Source of the DNA: Prorocentrum cordatum
Taxonomy: Eukaryota > Sar > Dinophyceae > Prorocentrales > Prorocentraceae
Length of the DNA stretch: 64,000 bases
Assembly (NCBI GenBank): GCA_963575745.1
Contig: CAUYUJ010004525.1
Span: forward strand, 1-64,000
Direction of reading: 5' to 3'
The notes under the pieces are model-generated. The model did not search any database. It was not told the DNA's origin and saw nothing but the letters and a program-made list of their open reading frames with translations. Of this stretch, positions 1 through 10,739 are shown one piece after another (the first letter of the stretch is position 1; each line of letters begins with the position of its first letter). A program made the translations under genes and the position numbers.

Positions 1-47
1 CTACTACTACTACTACTACGACTACTACCACTACTACGACTACTACG

Positions 48-79
<32 letters not shown>

Positions 80-132
80 GACTACGACTACTACGACTAC
101 TACGACTACTACGACTACTACGACTACTACGG

Positions 133-165
<33 letters not shown>

Positions 166-184
166 TTACTACTACTACTACTAC
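1..184. repeat. (ACT)n microsatellite with ACG interruptions
   Basis: The window opens inside a nearly pure ACT triplet tract with scattered ACG triplets. It ends at about 184, where complex sequence starts. The same ACT/ACG mixture recurs at 12.9-14.0, 15.7-16.2 and 20.8-21.1 kb. Confidence 0.97.
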
Positions 185-597
185 GCTTAAGACGGGATGT
201 GGGCGGGCAGGGGGCGGCTGCCGAGGGAGGGGCGGCGGGGGACGAACGGAGGCGGCGCGAGAGAAAGAGAGAGAGAGAGAGACAGAGATCAGGGGAAGCG
301 GCGCAGAGGAAGAGCAGAGCGGGTGCACTCCGACACCAGCAACAAGCAAACGACGCCCCGTCACCAAAAACACAACCAGCTTAAAAACGCAGGGGGGAAA
401 TCGACTGTTGAACCCCCCATAGGTATGGGTGCGGACGCCGAGGGGTGCTCCCGTTCGAGCGGGGATCCCCACCCAACAACACACACACTACGCAATCTCA
501 CCCCGAGAAATCCAGGGTCGCATAAGCATGGGTGCCAGCTGCCATCTCTTTAATTAGGGCTCCCAGGATCCCGGGAAATAACTCATAATAACAAGCA
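185..597. other. No gene recognised; GC-rich spacer with short GA tract
   Basis: A short AG-dinucleotide run lies at about 259-290. The two overlapping open frames on the plus strand are Arg/Gly-rich low-complexity readings of GC-rich DNA, with no recognisable motif. Confidence 0.6.
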
Positions 598-1722
598 CAA
601 GCATTAGACTGGCGAAAGATCCAACCACCTTCAGTTGTGAATAACGCCGTTGTTCGCATCGTCTCTGGTGGAGCTCCCTTGGGGTACGGAGCGTGTAAGG
701 GGGGTGCCGAGCGGGTGGGAGGGACGCATGCGAGCACCGCCAAGTGGGCCTTCGGTGGATCTCCCTATGGGGCCACGGAACGTGCGAGGGGTGTGCCGAA
801 ATGGGTGGCGGGGACGCATGTGGACACCGCCACTGGGGCCTTCGGCGGAGCTCCCTATGGGGACACGAAACGTGTGAGAGGTGTGCCGAAATCTGTGGTA
901 GGAAAGCATGCGAACACCACCACTGGGCCTTCAGTGGAGCTTCCTATGGAGCCAGGAAGGATGCGAGGGGTGTGCCAAAATGGGTGGCGGGGGTGCATGT
1001 GGACACTGCCACTGGGGCCTTCGGTGGATCTCCCTATGGGGCCACGTGTGAGGGGTGTGCCGAAATGGGTGGCGGGGACGCATGTGGACACCGCCCCTGA
1101 AGCCCTCGGTGGAGCTCCGTATGTGGCCAAGAAACGTGTGAGGGGTGCGTCGAAATTGGTGGCGGGGACGCATGTTGAAACTGCCACTGAGGCCTTCGGT
1201 GGAGCTCCCTATGGGGCCACGAAGCGCGTGAGGGGTGGGCCAACATGGGTGGTGGGGGCGCATGTGGGCACTGCCATTGGGGCCTTTGGAGGAGCTCCCT
1301 ATGGGGCCACGAACCGTATGATGGGATATGCCGAAACGGGTGGCGGGGACGCATGTGCCACTGGGGCCCTCGGAGGATCTATGGGGCCACGCAACGTGTG
1401 AGGAGTGTGCCGAAATGGGTGGCGGGGACGCATGTGGACACCGCTACTGGGGCTTTCGGTGGAGCCCCCTATGGGGCCACGAAGCGTGTGGGGGGAGGAG
1501 GGGGGAGGGGGGGGGCAGTAGGAGGAGGAGGAAGAGAAGGAGGAAGAGGAGGAGGAGGAGAGGAGGAGAAGGAGAAGGAAAACGAGGACGAGGAGGAGGA
1601 GGACGAGGAGGAGGAGGAAGAGGAGGAGGAGGAAAAGGAAGAGGAGGAGGAGGAAAAGGAGGAGGAGGAGGAGGAAAAGGAGGAGGAGGAGGAAGAGAGG
1701 GACGCGGGGCGCTGTCTCTTCC
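598..1722 (+). repeat. Composite satellite element, copy 1 (90-bp family)
   Basis: Three parts are visible. Flank A at 611-652 (GGCGAAAGATCCAACC... then CAGTTGTGAATAACGCC) is shared with 19.92-19.98 kb and 42.19-42.24 kb. About nine diverged ~90-bp units follow at 660-1,490, each carrying versions of GGAGCTCCCTATGGGGCCAC and GACGCATGTGGACACC. A GGA-rich tract at 1,496-1,700 then ends in GACGCGGGGCGCTGTCTCTT (from about 1,699), which matches the junction beside the array at 17.3 kb on the opposite strand. The period is a multiple of three, so long open frames cross the array on both strands. They are not taken as genes. Confidence 0.85.
1496..1700. repeat. (GGA)n-rich tract
   Basis: This purine-rich GGA/GAA tract is the GA-rich part of satellite element copy 1. 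It reads as a Glu-rich or Ser-rich open frame depending on the frame. Confidence 0.95.
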
Positions 1723-1955
1723 CGGGGCGCGCACGGATCGGGGCCTTGCCGCCGCCCTTGCCCTTCCTCTTGCGAGGGCTCCTCCTGCGCCGGCTGCGGC
1801 TGCGCCTCTCGCGCCCGCGCGCGCTGTGGGCGCACGCGGTGGGGCGGGCGCGGCGGCAAGCGCGCGGGCGGGGGCGCGAGCGCTCCGCCGGGGCACCGAC
1901 GAGCGCGGCCCCGCAAGCTGGCTTGGATTGGGGAGGATTGGGGAATAAGCACTGG
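1723..1955. other. GC-rich unassigned segment
   Basis: No homology recognised. On the minus strand one frame reads a basic Arg/Ser-rich stretch (SRSRRRRSPRKRKGKGGG), which could be an exon of an RS-type or DNA-binding tail or simply GC-skewed noise. The last five bases (ACTGG, 1,951-1,955) are the left target-site duplication of the next element. Confidence 0.4.
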
Positions 1956-2118
1956 TCGGGGGTGGACAGAACCCCCAAGAGTGACACGTCGATTAGTGAA
2001 TTGTCCGTCTCGAGAGGGCGCCGTGGCCGTTATTTTCCAGGCTTGCGCCCGCCAGGTTTGGGCCTCAGGTCGTTTTCACTAAACCACGTTTTACTAAAGG
2101 GGGTCTGTCCATCCCCGA
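1956..2118 (-). mobile_element. MITE-like element family 1, copy 1
   Basis: This 163-bp segment begins TCGGGGGTGGACAGA and ends TCTGTCCATCCCCGA, a 15-bp terminal inverted repeat with one mismatch. It is flanked by a perfect 5-bp direct repeat, ACTGG, at 1,951-1,955 and 2,119-2,123. It is the reverse complement of the copy at 37,114-37,285, with high identity by eye, and is more distantly related to 39,467-39,634. It is non-coding and too short to be autonomous. Confidence 0.88.
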
Positions 2119-3219
2119 ACTGGCATAAGCGCAACGACTCGAGGGTCCGCGCGGATTCCTCGGATCGGCGCTGGGGCCCAGTGGCAGCGCCTCCAGCGCC
2201 GATCCGCAACATCCGCGCGGACCTGCGAGTTGTTCTGCTTACGTCATTGCTGAGTCCCCGAGAGGAGGGTTTCGGCCCCTCTCGGAGGAGTCCTGGAGGA
2301 CTCTCGGAGCCCTCCTGGAGCGCCAAGGATCGACCCCGAAGAGGCTGCATTGGCATGGGTTTTCGGGAGACCAGCGCAGATTTCTTGGATCTGCGCTGGG
2401 CCTGCCTCCCTGGCGTGCGGAGCGCGCCCGCAGCGCTGCCAGAGGCCCCCATGGGGTCCAGCGCAGATTCAGTAAGCACGCGCGGACCTGCGACAGTTTT
2501 ACACTTGTGGGCGTGTGCTTCCCGAATGGCGCTTCGCTGGGTGACTTCTACTCAAAATCAAACAGGAGCCACAGAAAAGGTCGCACAAGGGGAACGGGGA
2601 GCCCTTGACCGCTTGGTCTGGCATCTGGTTCGCCTGAGACCTCCTCACAATTTGTTCAAGAAGCGTGCTCTCGCCCAAGTGCTTGGGCGCGAATTCATCG
2701 AGGGACGATACATGGGGGCAGCGAGGGGCCCTTTGGGGCCCAAGAGGGTGCCTTGAGGAACCGAAAAGGGCACCCTGCTTTCCCCCCGTTTATCGCCCCC
2801 CAGGTCATTCGCACACGAGATACGGGCCAACTGTTTCGCTCTGGGCGTCCGCGACCCGGGGAAACGAACACTGCGGTGCACGCGGCCGTGCCCTGGCCAA
2901 TGCCTGGGCGCGAACGAATGAGAGGACGAGAAGGGGGGTGGGGGGGGGGAGAGAAAGGTGCACTACTCGGGCCCTGGGGAACCCCTTCGGGCCCTGAAGG
3001 GCCCTGAGAGGCCCTCATGGGCCCCTTTTTTTTCGGCAACCCTCGCGGCCCCCCCCCCCCCCCCCCCCCCCCCACACTACGCGCGCCCAAACTGCCGGCT
3101 ACATGTGGGGCCCGGACGGCCACGACCAGTCGGACGTAACAAAGTGCACCCACCAGGGCGCGCACATGGCCGTGTGCCCTACCCGGCCGCGCTAACTCCC
3201 GCCCCGCCTCTTCGCTCGC
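2119..3219. other. Unassigned GC-rich region with diverged duplication and poly-C run
   Basis: Two diverged copies of a block, beginning near 2,150 and 2,370, share GATCGGCGCTGGG / GATCTGCGCTGGG and each end near GCGCGGACCTGCGA (2,213 and 2,482). A poly-C run of more than 25 bases lies near 3,049-3,076. Open frames on both strands cross the region without recognisable motifs. Confidence 0.45.
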
Positions 3220-3329
3220 CATCGCTCGGATGCCCGTTCCCCAGGCGCTTCCCGATCTCGTGCGCTTCTTTTTCGCAAGATGGCCCAGGGTGCTCCTCGA
3301 TGGTCCTCGCCGGCACACGTCCGAGCGAG
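3220..3329. mobile_element. MITE-like element family 2, copy 1
   Basis: The left end is CATCGCTCGGATG. The right end is CACGTCCGAGCGAGG, an imperfect inverted repeat of it. The interior holds GGTGCTCCTCGATGGTCCTC and an AT-richer stretch also found in the copy at 27.8 kb. It is the most diverged of the three copies. Confidence 0.65.
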
Positions 3330-4370
3330 GCCGAGGTCGCCGGTGCTGCAGGCGGGGCGTGCTCCGCCTGGGTGGGGTGTAGGGCGTGGCCCTGGAGAAG
3401 AGGGAGGAAGGCGCGGGCGGAAGGCGGTGCGCGGCGCACCGCGGAAGAGGTTCGAGGAGGAGGGGTGAGGGCGGAGGCGGGGGGGATAGAGCAATCTCGT
3501 GGCACTGGCTGCGCTTATCTTTTCAACCTGGGCTACCACTTCGCTGCCTTCCAACCTGGGTGAGCCAGCGGGCTTGCCAGATGGAGGCCTGTGCAGGCAC
3601 CTTGACTTGCTGTTCGCACGCGCGCGTGCGATTGCTGACGCTGCGGGTTCGGATGAGCCCAAGAGCCTGCCGAAGAAAACGGGATAGATCACTAGACAGC
3701 CCCCCCCGAAGTCTCGCAAGGACGGATGACCACAAGCCAGAAACAAAAACACTCGAGCAGCAAAGCCAGTGTAGCCCGTCGCGGGACGAAGCGACCGCTG
3801 TCGGAGGCGCGCAAACATGGATCAGATATCCATGAGTTTGGCGCGCGGTCAACCAATGCATGGATCGGGAGAGGCGCCATCCCCAAAATGCGGCCGGTGC
3901 CGCCTCTCTCGGCAGCGGAAATCCGCGATGTATCATGGAAACGGGACCCGTCGCTAAACCACGCCCCCTTGATCCATGTTCGCGATCGCCTGACACTGGT
4001 GGGAAAAAGTGTCGCCAAGGGCATCGTTTCCCCCAAGGGGTTGGCGCCCCTCGGGCGCAGAGCAGGAACACGAGGCTGCGCGAATCGACCGCTACAGCCA
4101 GGGCGACTGCTGTGGGAACTCCACGGCGGACACCCCCAATCCCACCAGCCCTCTGGGCGCAGGTGGTCTAGGGCGTCTCCTTTTCCAACTTCCTTCCGTT
4201 ACCTGCTTGGGAGGCTGACGGCTGACCTCCCCCCACCCTCCATGCGTTTGGAGGGGGGGGGCCCGACCCATAGCAGCGTCCATGATGGCCCACGATGGCT
4301 CCAAGAGCGCCTCAGAGAACGCAAGATGGCTTCCAAAATGGCGACGGATAGCGATATATGGCTCAAGATA
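3330..4370. other. No gene recognised
   Basis: Complex sequence. Competing open frames of 100-330 codons occur on both strands in GC-rich DNA with no recognisable motif, so none is called. Repeat-free segments like this could hide short exons. Confidence 0.4.
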
Positions 4371-4960
4371 GCCTACGACACGCATCCAAGAGGCCTCAGA
4401 ACGGCCCCAAGACGGTTTCAAGTGCTGTCCGAGGCCTCCGAAGACCCCCCCCCAAGAGGCCAACATCTTTCAAAAACCAAGAGAAAATCACTGTTTTTGC
4501 TGTCTCGTTTTTTCGCCTCCGATGGGCTCTTGATGCCTCAAGATGGCCCCAAGACGGCACAAGATAGTCCCACGAAGGGCCCCGGAGGGCCCCAAGCCGG
4601 CCCCAAGAGCGCCCAAGAGCGCTCCGAGAGCGGCCCAAGAATCCCCAAGACGTCATTTTTGAGCCTCCGAAGGGGGCGATCGGAACTAGAACCCCCATCT
4701 TTTTGATCAGTGCGTCCTTATAGGACGGCCCCACGAGGCCTCCCAGACCACCCCCAAAAGCCCCAAGAGAGCCCCTAGACCCATCCAAAAACCCTAAGAG
4801 GGCCCCAAGGCGCCCCAAAGGAGCCCCAAGAAGCCCCAAAAAGCCCTTCAGAGGACCTCGGGAGAGCCCCAAGAAAGAACCCTAGGAGGCCCCACGAGGG
4901 GCCCAAACGAACCCCAAGAGAGTCCCAGTATGCCTCAAAGTTTCGAACCGTACGCGAGTT
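4371..4960. repeat. CCAAGAGG-type degenerate minisatellite, locus 1
   Basis: Short degenerate units of the form CCCCAAGAGGCC / CAAGACGGCCC repeat with a 10-15 bp rhythm. They are interrupted at about 4,465-4,530 by an AT-richer core (CAAAAACCAAGAGAAAATCA) followed by a CGCCTCCGATGGGCTC-like junction. The same arrangement, repeats then AT-rich core then repeats, recurs at 21.5, 28.1, 33.6, 40.7 and 41.2 kb. Confidence 0.8.
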
Positions 4961-5958
4961 AAAATACAAATCAATGCAATAGCCATTACGAGTCATCGAA
5001 ACACCCCTCACCCCTCATCGAAGCACCATCGTGGCATGAACTGATTTCCATCTTAAACTTCAATGCGGGAAGCTATGTGTAATCCTGTTTTCCCGAAGAC
5101 GGCTGCACGCTGAGCGACTGCATGCGCCCTGCCGCCCCTGATTCGCCAACTCCCCTCCTGATCGTTTGTGGATGCGCTGGTGGGGGTACTTTTTGCTCGC
5201 GAACGACGCAGGCAGCTGCGCGCCGTCAAAGAAGTCGTAAAGCGGAAAAAAGGAGCCGGGCCACTGCGCGGACAGCGCAAGTGGGGCGAAAACAAAAAGA
5301 GGCGAAGAGAAAGAACAAGCGGAGACGGAGGCAGGCGAAGCGAAGAGGGGGCCGAGGACAAGAAGAGCAACGATAATAGACAAAGAGGAAGCACGGCGGA
5401 GAGGGGGAAACGCGCCACAGCTCAGGCTCAGGCCACGCCGAGGACGAAGCCCCTTGCCGAGGAGCCGGAACTTGTAGTAGACCGCCGCGTTAGCCAAGGC
5501 GCACTGGTCGTCTGCGCCTGCCGCGCATGCGACTTAGGGCGGGGGGGGCACCGCCTGAGGCCAACAGCACGATGTGAACCAGCGCGGGCACATCCGAAGC
5601 CAGTGCTGTGCGGAGGGGGGCCATGTCATTTGAGACCAGCAGCCCATGGAAATAAATTGGCGCGTGGCCTGGGAGCGGCCGGAGGGGTGTCCAGCGCCGC
5701 TCTGTCCCGAAGGCGAAGTGGGGAAACTGTGGGAGTGCCGGAGAATGCCGCGTGCTCTGGTGGGTGCAGCTGACAGCCACAGAAAAATTGGGAAAGGGTG
5801 CGCCAGAGACATATTCTGCGCTGGCAATGAGCAACCTGAGTCACCCCGCTGCTCAGCACCAGTCCAAACGTCAGCCGCAGGACGGAGGGGGGTCACTCCG
5901 CCTGCAGTGTGCTGGTCAACTGGTAGGGTGCAGCTGACAGCCGCAGCAAAATTGTTTC
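4961..5958. other. No gene recognised; 3' side of the sulfotransferase-like frame
   Basis: Mixed-composition DNA with short basic open frames on the plus strand near 5,170-5,480. No motif or known repeat was recognised. It lies downstream of the minus-strand sulfotransferase-like frame and may hold its 3' exons or untranslated region. Confidence 0.4.
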
Positions 5959-7071
5959 TTATTTCCCCTCCCCCCCTCCGACACGATGCGGCGCCGCTTG
6001 CGCCGCGCCTCCCCGCCAGCCGCGCACTCTGGCTCGCCGAGAAGGCCTCGCTCGCACGTGAGGCTGGCCACCAGCGTCGCCACCAAAATTTCGCTGAGCA
6101 GCGGTCAGGCCGGCATCCGCTGCCCGCACTTTTCGCTGAGCAGTGCCTGGGCCGGCTGCCACTGCCCGTCCTTCTCGCACGTGAGGTTGGGCCCCAGCGC
6201 CACCGACATTTCGCTGAGCAGTGCCTAGGGCGACTGCCACTGCCCGCCCTTCACCAGCGTCTCGCTGAGCAGCGGTCAGGCCAACTGCCCGCCCTTCTCG
6301 CGCGTGAGGTTGCGCTCCAGCGCCACCGACATCTCGCGGCGGCGGTCGCCGCCCGGCGCCTCGCCTCCACCTTGATGTCGCTGCCAGCGCGGTTGCGGCG
6401 GTGGTGTTTCGGCTTGGGGAGCCTCCTGGCTGCCCCTCTCGCGGAGCCGCGGCGCCGGGCGCGTCCCGCACCACGAGAAGGTCGCGCCGCAGGGTCTCCA
6501 CCCTGCCCACGAAGCTGAACTGTCCGAGCGCCCCAGCTCGGAAGAGGAGCGCCACCTGCTCGTCGCCGTGGTGCATCAGGGTGCGGGAGTCCCACGCGTA
6601 AGCGTCCAAGTTCTCGATGAATCCGACCAACTCTGGCCGCCGGGTGATGCGGGCCAAGTGTGGAAACAGCGCGGCGCACGCGTCGTCGCAGCCGCCGTGG
6701 CTCTGCTTCCTGGAGTGGCTGTAGAGCGACAGCGCCCGCACCCAGGGACTGCGCACGATGGTGAAGTTGAGCGTGCGCTGCCCACCTTGTCTGGACGATG
6801 TAGAGGTCTCCCACGCCCCCAAAAGCGTCGCACAGCCCGCTGGCGCCCGCGATCCCCCATAGAGCCGCTCCGTCTCGTTGCCGCTGCGCCCGTCGGCGAG
6901 CAGGGCGCCGCCCCTGCCGCCGCCGCCTCCGCGCAGGATGCCCTCGCAGCTGGCGGGCATCGGCCGCCCCTTGAGCACCTCCGTCCCGGCGTTCTTGCGC
7001 AGCCTCAGGTAGAACGAGCGGTAGTAGGGGGAAAACAAACCTACCTCGCTTTTGACCACCCTCGCTTCCAA
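5959..7071 (-). CDS. Sulfotransferase-like protein (family 2 type), partial, exon-like
   Basis: This minus-strand frame of 370 codons carries the landmarks of membrane-type carbohydrate sulfotransferases, which transfer sulfate from PAPS to glycans, usually in the Golgi. Residues 22-36 (LRLRKNAGTEVLKG) match the 5'-phosphosulfate-binding loop, normally written PKNAGT. Residues 103-117 (FTIVRSPWVRALSLYS) match the 3'-phosphate-binding R...S motif. Residues 186-199 (FSFVGRVETLRRDL) match the conserved FVGRFE..DL block. The domain covers about residues 15-203 (7,029-6,460). After residue ~205 the frame is Gly/Arg/Ala-rich and encodes imperfect repeats (QPHVREGRAV, GTAQRN), which are probably tandem-repeat DNA rather than protein. 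The start at 7,071 is arbitrary, because upstream in-phase sequence suggests earlier exons. There is no visible signal anchor, and PRFRFQEKPSHTTRLL in another frame (7,093-7,180) may belong to a preceding exon. The assignment is by motif only. Confidence 0.6.
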   Translation of the reverse strand: MEARVVKSEVGLFSPYYRSFYLRLRKNAGTEVLKGRPMPASCEGILRGGGGGRGGALLADGRSGNETERLYGGSRAPAGCATLLGAWETSTSSRQGGQRTLNFTIVRSPWVRALSLYSHSRKQSHGGCDDACAALFPHLARITRRPELVGFIENLDAYAWDSRTLMHHGDEQVALLFRAGALGQFSFVGRVETLRRDLLVVRDAPGAAAPREGQPGGSPSRNTTAATALAATSRWRRGAGRRPPPRDVGGAGAQPHAREGRAVGLTAAQRDAGEGRAVAVALGTAQRNVGGAGAQPHVREGRAVAAGPGTAQRKVRAADAGLTAAQRNFGGDAGGQPHVRARPSRRARVRGWRGGAAQAAPHRVGGGEGK

Positions 7072-7720
7072 GAGATACCAAGCGATGCCAAACTACGGCC
7101 TGTACTGGTCAGGGCGCTTGATGAGGAGGCGCGTAGTATGACTTGGTTTTTCCTGGAAGCGAAAGCGGGGTAGGTAATTCACGCTCTGAGGTAGGGCGGC
7201 AACGGTACATCCGTCGTGGACGGCGCGGAGGCCGAGGGGGTCGGCCTCCGCTTCGCCAGCCGCCCCGCCGCCGCGCCACGCCGCGCCGGCCGCCTCGCCG
7301 CCGCCCGCCGCCGCGGCCAGAGGCGCCCCGGCGGTGGCCGCGGCGGCGGCCGCCGCCGCGGCCCGCATGGCGCCCCGCGGCGCTGGAGTAGGCTTGAGCC
7401 AGACTGCGCTACGGACCTGGTGGGGATACTTTTTTCGTCGTGGCCGCAGGCGAGCGCACCAGCAGCGTCAGAGGTCGGGCGGGCTACGCGCGAGCCTAAT
7501 TGCCTAGAGCACGGGGACCGGCCGAACCTAAGCTGCCTAAGCTGCCTAAGCTGCAAGCCTGGTGGGGGCACGCGAAGCGTCAAGCTGTTTGTTATTGTTT
7601 GCCAGCGTTGTTTCGGAAGGGGGGTGGGGGAGCAGACACAAGAACACGGAAGCAAGCACGGTGGTGCAACCGTAAAGCGACGGAACCCCGCAGTAGTCGG
7701 GTCTTCCAATGTTGAGCTTC
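7072..7720. other. Ala/Gly/Arg-rich low-complexity region, possible upstream exons
   Basis: GCC/GGC-rich sequence at 7,240-7,400 gives Ala- and Arg-rich open frames on both strands. AGCTGCCTA repeats in tandem at 7,531-7,555. A minus-strand frame ending at 7,093 may carry the sulfotransferase N-terminal exon, but no splice junction can be fixed by eye. Confidence 0.4.
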
Positions 7721-7830
7721 GGTTGGGCCTCGCAGGACCCAGATGGCCCTGGAGGGCCCTGCAGGGCTCCCAAGGCGCGCCTGAGGGGGCAGAGAAGACT
7801 CCCGAGGGCCCACAAAGAGAGTCCCCATGA
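7721..7830. repeat. Short CCAAGAGG-related G/C minisatellite patch
   Basis: A few degenerate units built on GGCCCTGGAGGGCCCTGCAG and CCCAAGGCG resemble the larger CCAAGAGG loci but are much shorter. Confidence 0.5.
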
Positions 7831-8328
7831 GGAACCAAGGGAATTCTGTCTCCGACTTCAGAGAAGGAGCGCAAAGAAAAAATGCCCACTTGTTTGGTCA
7901 ATGGCCTGACAATGAACCCCAAAATAATCTGCGGGTTTGCGCACCGGCATCCGGACCGGGAGGGCGCGGATTTGGATACGTTCCGCCACTCCTGAGCCCC
8001 CCTTCCAGACCCTCGACGTCATATGCTCTACGCGACGTGGACCCCGCCCAAAAAGTCTCGACCCCGTCCCCGCTACCGGTTTTTCATCCTTCGTCGTCTT
8101 GTGGATGGTCTCGAGGCCCAGTAAGGACCGCGAAAGGTTGAAAATAGCATGCCTCGAGGCAGCCCGGGCTTGCCGCCTCGTTCTGGGAGCACGGGCACAG
8201 GGCCCGAGGGCGCCCGCGACGGCGCGCTGCGATGGCTTCGTCCGACGTGGGTGTGACGTGAAACACGGGGAGGATGGGGAGGGAGAACGGAGGATGAGCA
8301 GAGGAGGCAGCGAGCGGAGCGAGGAGGC
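7831..8328. other. No gene recognised; contains recurrent CTCGGGCCC module
   Basis: At about 8,185-8,215 lies a module (GGGAGCACGGGCACAGGGCC) that recurs diverged near 8,775, 22,120-22,160 and, inverted, 23,590-23,635. Each time it lies next to an acidic-coding triplet array. Confidence 0.45.
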
Positions 8329-9624
8329 GTGGAGGAGGAGGAGGAGGAGGAGGAGGAGGAGGAGGAGGAGGAGGAGGAGAAGAAGCCTGGAGGCGGAGGA
8401 AGGAAGGAGGAGGGAGGAGGAGGATCAGGAGGAGGAGGAGGAGGAGGAGGAGGAGGAGAGGAGGAAGAAGCGAGGGGGAGGAGGAGGAGGAGGAGGAGGA
8501 GGAGGAGCAGGAGGAGGAGGAGGAGGATGAGGATCAGGAGGTAAGGAGGAGTGGAGGAGGAGATGAGCGGAGGAGGAGGAGGAGGAGGAGGAGGAGGGGA
8601 GGAGGAGGGGGGAGGACAGGAGGAGGAGGAGGAGGAGATGAGCTCCCCAACCTCCTCCACCTCCTCCCCTCCCTCCTCCACCTCCTCTCCACCTCCTCCT
8701 CCTCCCTCCTCCACCTTCTCCCTCCTCCCTCCTCCACCTCCCCCTCCACCGCCTCCACCTCCCTTGTCCCTTCGGGAGCACGAGCACGAGGCCCAGAGGC
8801 GCCCGCAAGCCCGCTCGAGGCGCCCAGACCAACCGCGACAAGCGACGACCCGCCCGGGCAGCGGCCCGCCTCCTACGGCTTCCGCTCCCGCTGCGGCTGC
8901 GCCGGCGCGGCTCCTGGCGCGCAGCAGCGACGTCGTCGTCACGATCGCAGACACCGTGGTCGTCGTCGGGCGGAGGAGGAGGAGGAGGAGGAGGAGGAGG
9001 AGGAGGAGGAGAGGAGGGAAGAGGAGGAGGAGGAGGAGGAGAGGAGGAGGACGGAGGAGGAGGAGGAAGGAGGAGGAGGAGGAGGAAGTAGGAGGAAGGG
9101 AGGAGGAGCAGGAGGAGGAGGAGGAGGAGGATGCGGAGGAGGAGGAGGCGGAGGAGGAGGAGGGAGGCCGAAGGCTGCAGGCATGACTGCGGAAGAGCCC
9201 GCGCTGGAAGAGGATCAAACCGCCTGGCCCTGTGTGCCAGGCCCTCGACCGAAGGCCCGATGGCGCCACGGCCCTGCCCTCGGCGGGGCCGTCGAAGCTC
9301 GCGGTGGCGTCCACCTCGTCCTCCGCGTCCTCCTCCTCCTCCTCCTCCTCCTCCGCCCTCCTCCTCCTCCGCCTCCTCCCCCCCTCCTCTCCTCCTCCTC
9401 ATCTCCTCCCTCCTCCTCCTCCTCCTCCTCCTCCTCCTCCTCCTCCTCCTCCTCCCTCCTCCTCCTGCTCTTCCTCTCCTCCTCCTCCTCCTCCTCCTCC
9501 TCTCCTCCCTCCTCCTCCTGCTCTTCTTCCTCCTCGCTCCTCCTCCTCCTCCTCTCCTCCTCCTGCTCTTCCTCCTCCTCCTCCTCCTCCTCCTCCTCCT
9601 CCTCCTCCTCCTCCTCCTCCTCCG
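8329..9624. repeat. Alternating (GGA)n and (CCT)n blocks
   Basis: Four triplet blocks alternate in strand: GGA at about 8,329-8,640, CCT at 8,641-8,757, GGA at 8,979-9,170 and CCT at 9,321-9,624. Because CCT is the reverse complement of AGG, neighbouring blocks are inverted repeats of each other. Unique GC-rich segments of about 220 and 150 bp separate the later blocks. The long Glu/Arg-, Ser-, Pro- and Leu-rich open frames here are repeat readings. Confidence 0.95.
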
Positions 9625-10665
9625 CTCCTCCGACCGTGGCGACGCTGGCCAACAGTGGCAGGCAGACACATGCAGGGGCTCCCCGTGGAGATGGAGGAAT
9701 GGAGGATCGCACGCCACTAAGGGAGAGAGAGAGAGAGAGGAGGGGGAGGTCCGACGGTCCAGCAAAACCCCCCAAGGAGGGGTCTTCGAAGAGGACCTCT
9801 TTGCCTCCAAGGTGCGGCCTTGAGCCAACCGCACCGTGGGCCAGCGACAGGGCCCCCCAAGGAAACAAGCTCGCCGTCCAAATCAAGGTCGGGCAGGTCT
9901 TCCTGCCCCTTCTCCTGCGAGGATTGAGGAGGGAGGGGGGGAGGGATGGGGAGGAGGGGATTGGAGGGGAGGAAGGGGGCGAGGGGGGGGCAGGAGCTGC
10001 GCAGGACGCCCCTCGCGCGCGAAGCTCTGGCGTCCGCGTGGTGCCTCAGGCACCGCCGCGGCGCGGCCGCCGCCTCGCCCTCATCACGTGCCCCTGCCGC
10101 CCCCCCGCCACTCCAAGAGGGAACATGCCCAGCCCACCCTCTCGCCCCTGCCCGACCCCACTCGGTCGTCCGCTCGGCTGCGCACAGGCGTCTGAACGCC
10201 CCGCGACGTGGAGCAGGAAGTCGAGGAGAGGCGAGGAGGACGGCAGGGAGGACACGGAGGGGTGGAGGAGGGAGGCAGAAGGGAGGATTGGGAGGACGAG
10301 AAGGGAGGATCCAGAGAGGAGAACGCGAGGGAGGAGAAAGCCGCCCGCCCCACCCCCGAACAGAACTTCAAGCCAACGCCGCGCCGGCCGCTCTCTCTGC
10401 CTCTCTCCGTGCCTCTCGGCCTGGTCGGCGGAGGTCCGCGAGGGCACGGCGCGGCGCCCGACCCCCGCCGCCGCGGTCGAATTCGTCGTGCAGCTGCACC
10501 CCGCCACGGCGCGCTGCCGAAGGGGGTGCGCGGGGCGCGCCGACACAGGGGGCGCCTCTGCAGGGCTCCGCGGAAGAGCGGGACACGGCCCAGGCACGGG
10601 CGTGCGAGCCCAGACCTCCAGCATCTTGAGAGAACGTGCTCGCCAGCGTGGATCCCCAACCTGGC
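9625..10665. other. No gene recognised; purine-rich patches
   Basis: A GA-dinucleotide run lies at 9,721-9,742 and GGA-rich patches lie near 9,930-9,990 and 10,200-10,340. Competing GC-rich open frames on both strands have no recognised domain. Confidence 0.45.
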
Positions 10666-10739
10666 CATCGCTCGGACGTCCATTTCCGATGCTCCTCGAT
10701 GGTCCTCGCCGAAGGAAAAATGCACACGTCCGAGCGATG
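10666..10739. mobile_element. MITE-like element family 2, copy 2
   Basis: A compact 74-bp copy. The left end CATCGCTCGGACGT is a perfect 14-bp inverted repeat of the right end ACGTCCGAGCGATG. Its interior contains GATGCTCCTCGATGGTCCTC followed by GAAAAATGCAC. The same ends bound segments at 3.2 and 27.8 kb. Confidence 0.75.

Noticed and set aside
1245-2756. 503-codon plus-strand frame
   Set aside because: It runs through satellite, GGA tract, spacer and an inserted MITE-like element without a motif, so it is a chance frame in GC-rich DNA.
4330-4370. ATGGCTCAAG near 4,358 as a spliced-leader gene or relic
   Set aside because: Only the last ten bases resemble the dinoflagellate spliced leader. 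The upstream part does not match and there is no donor site.
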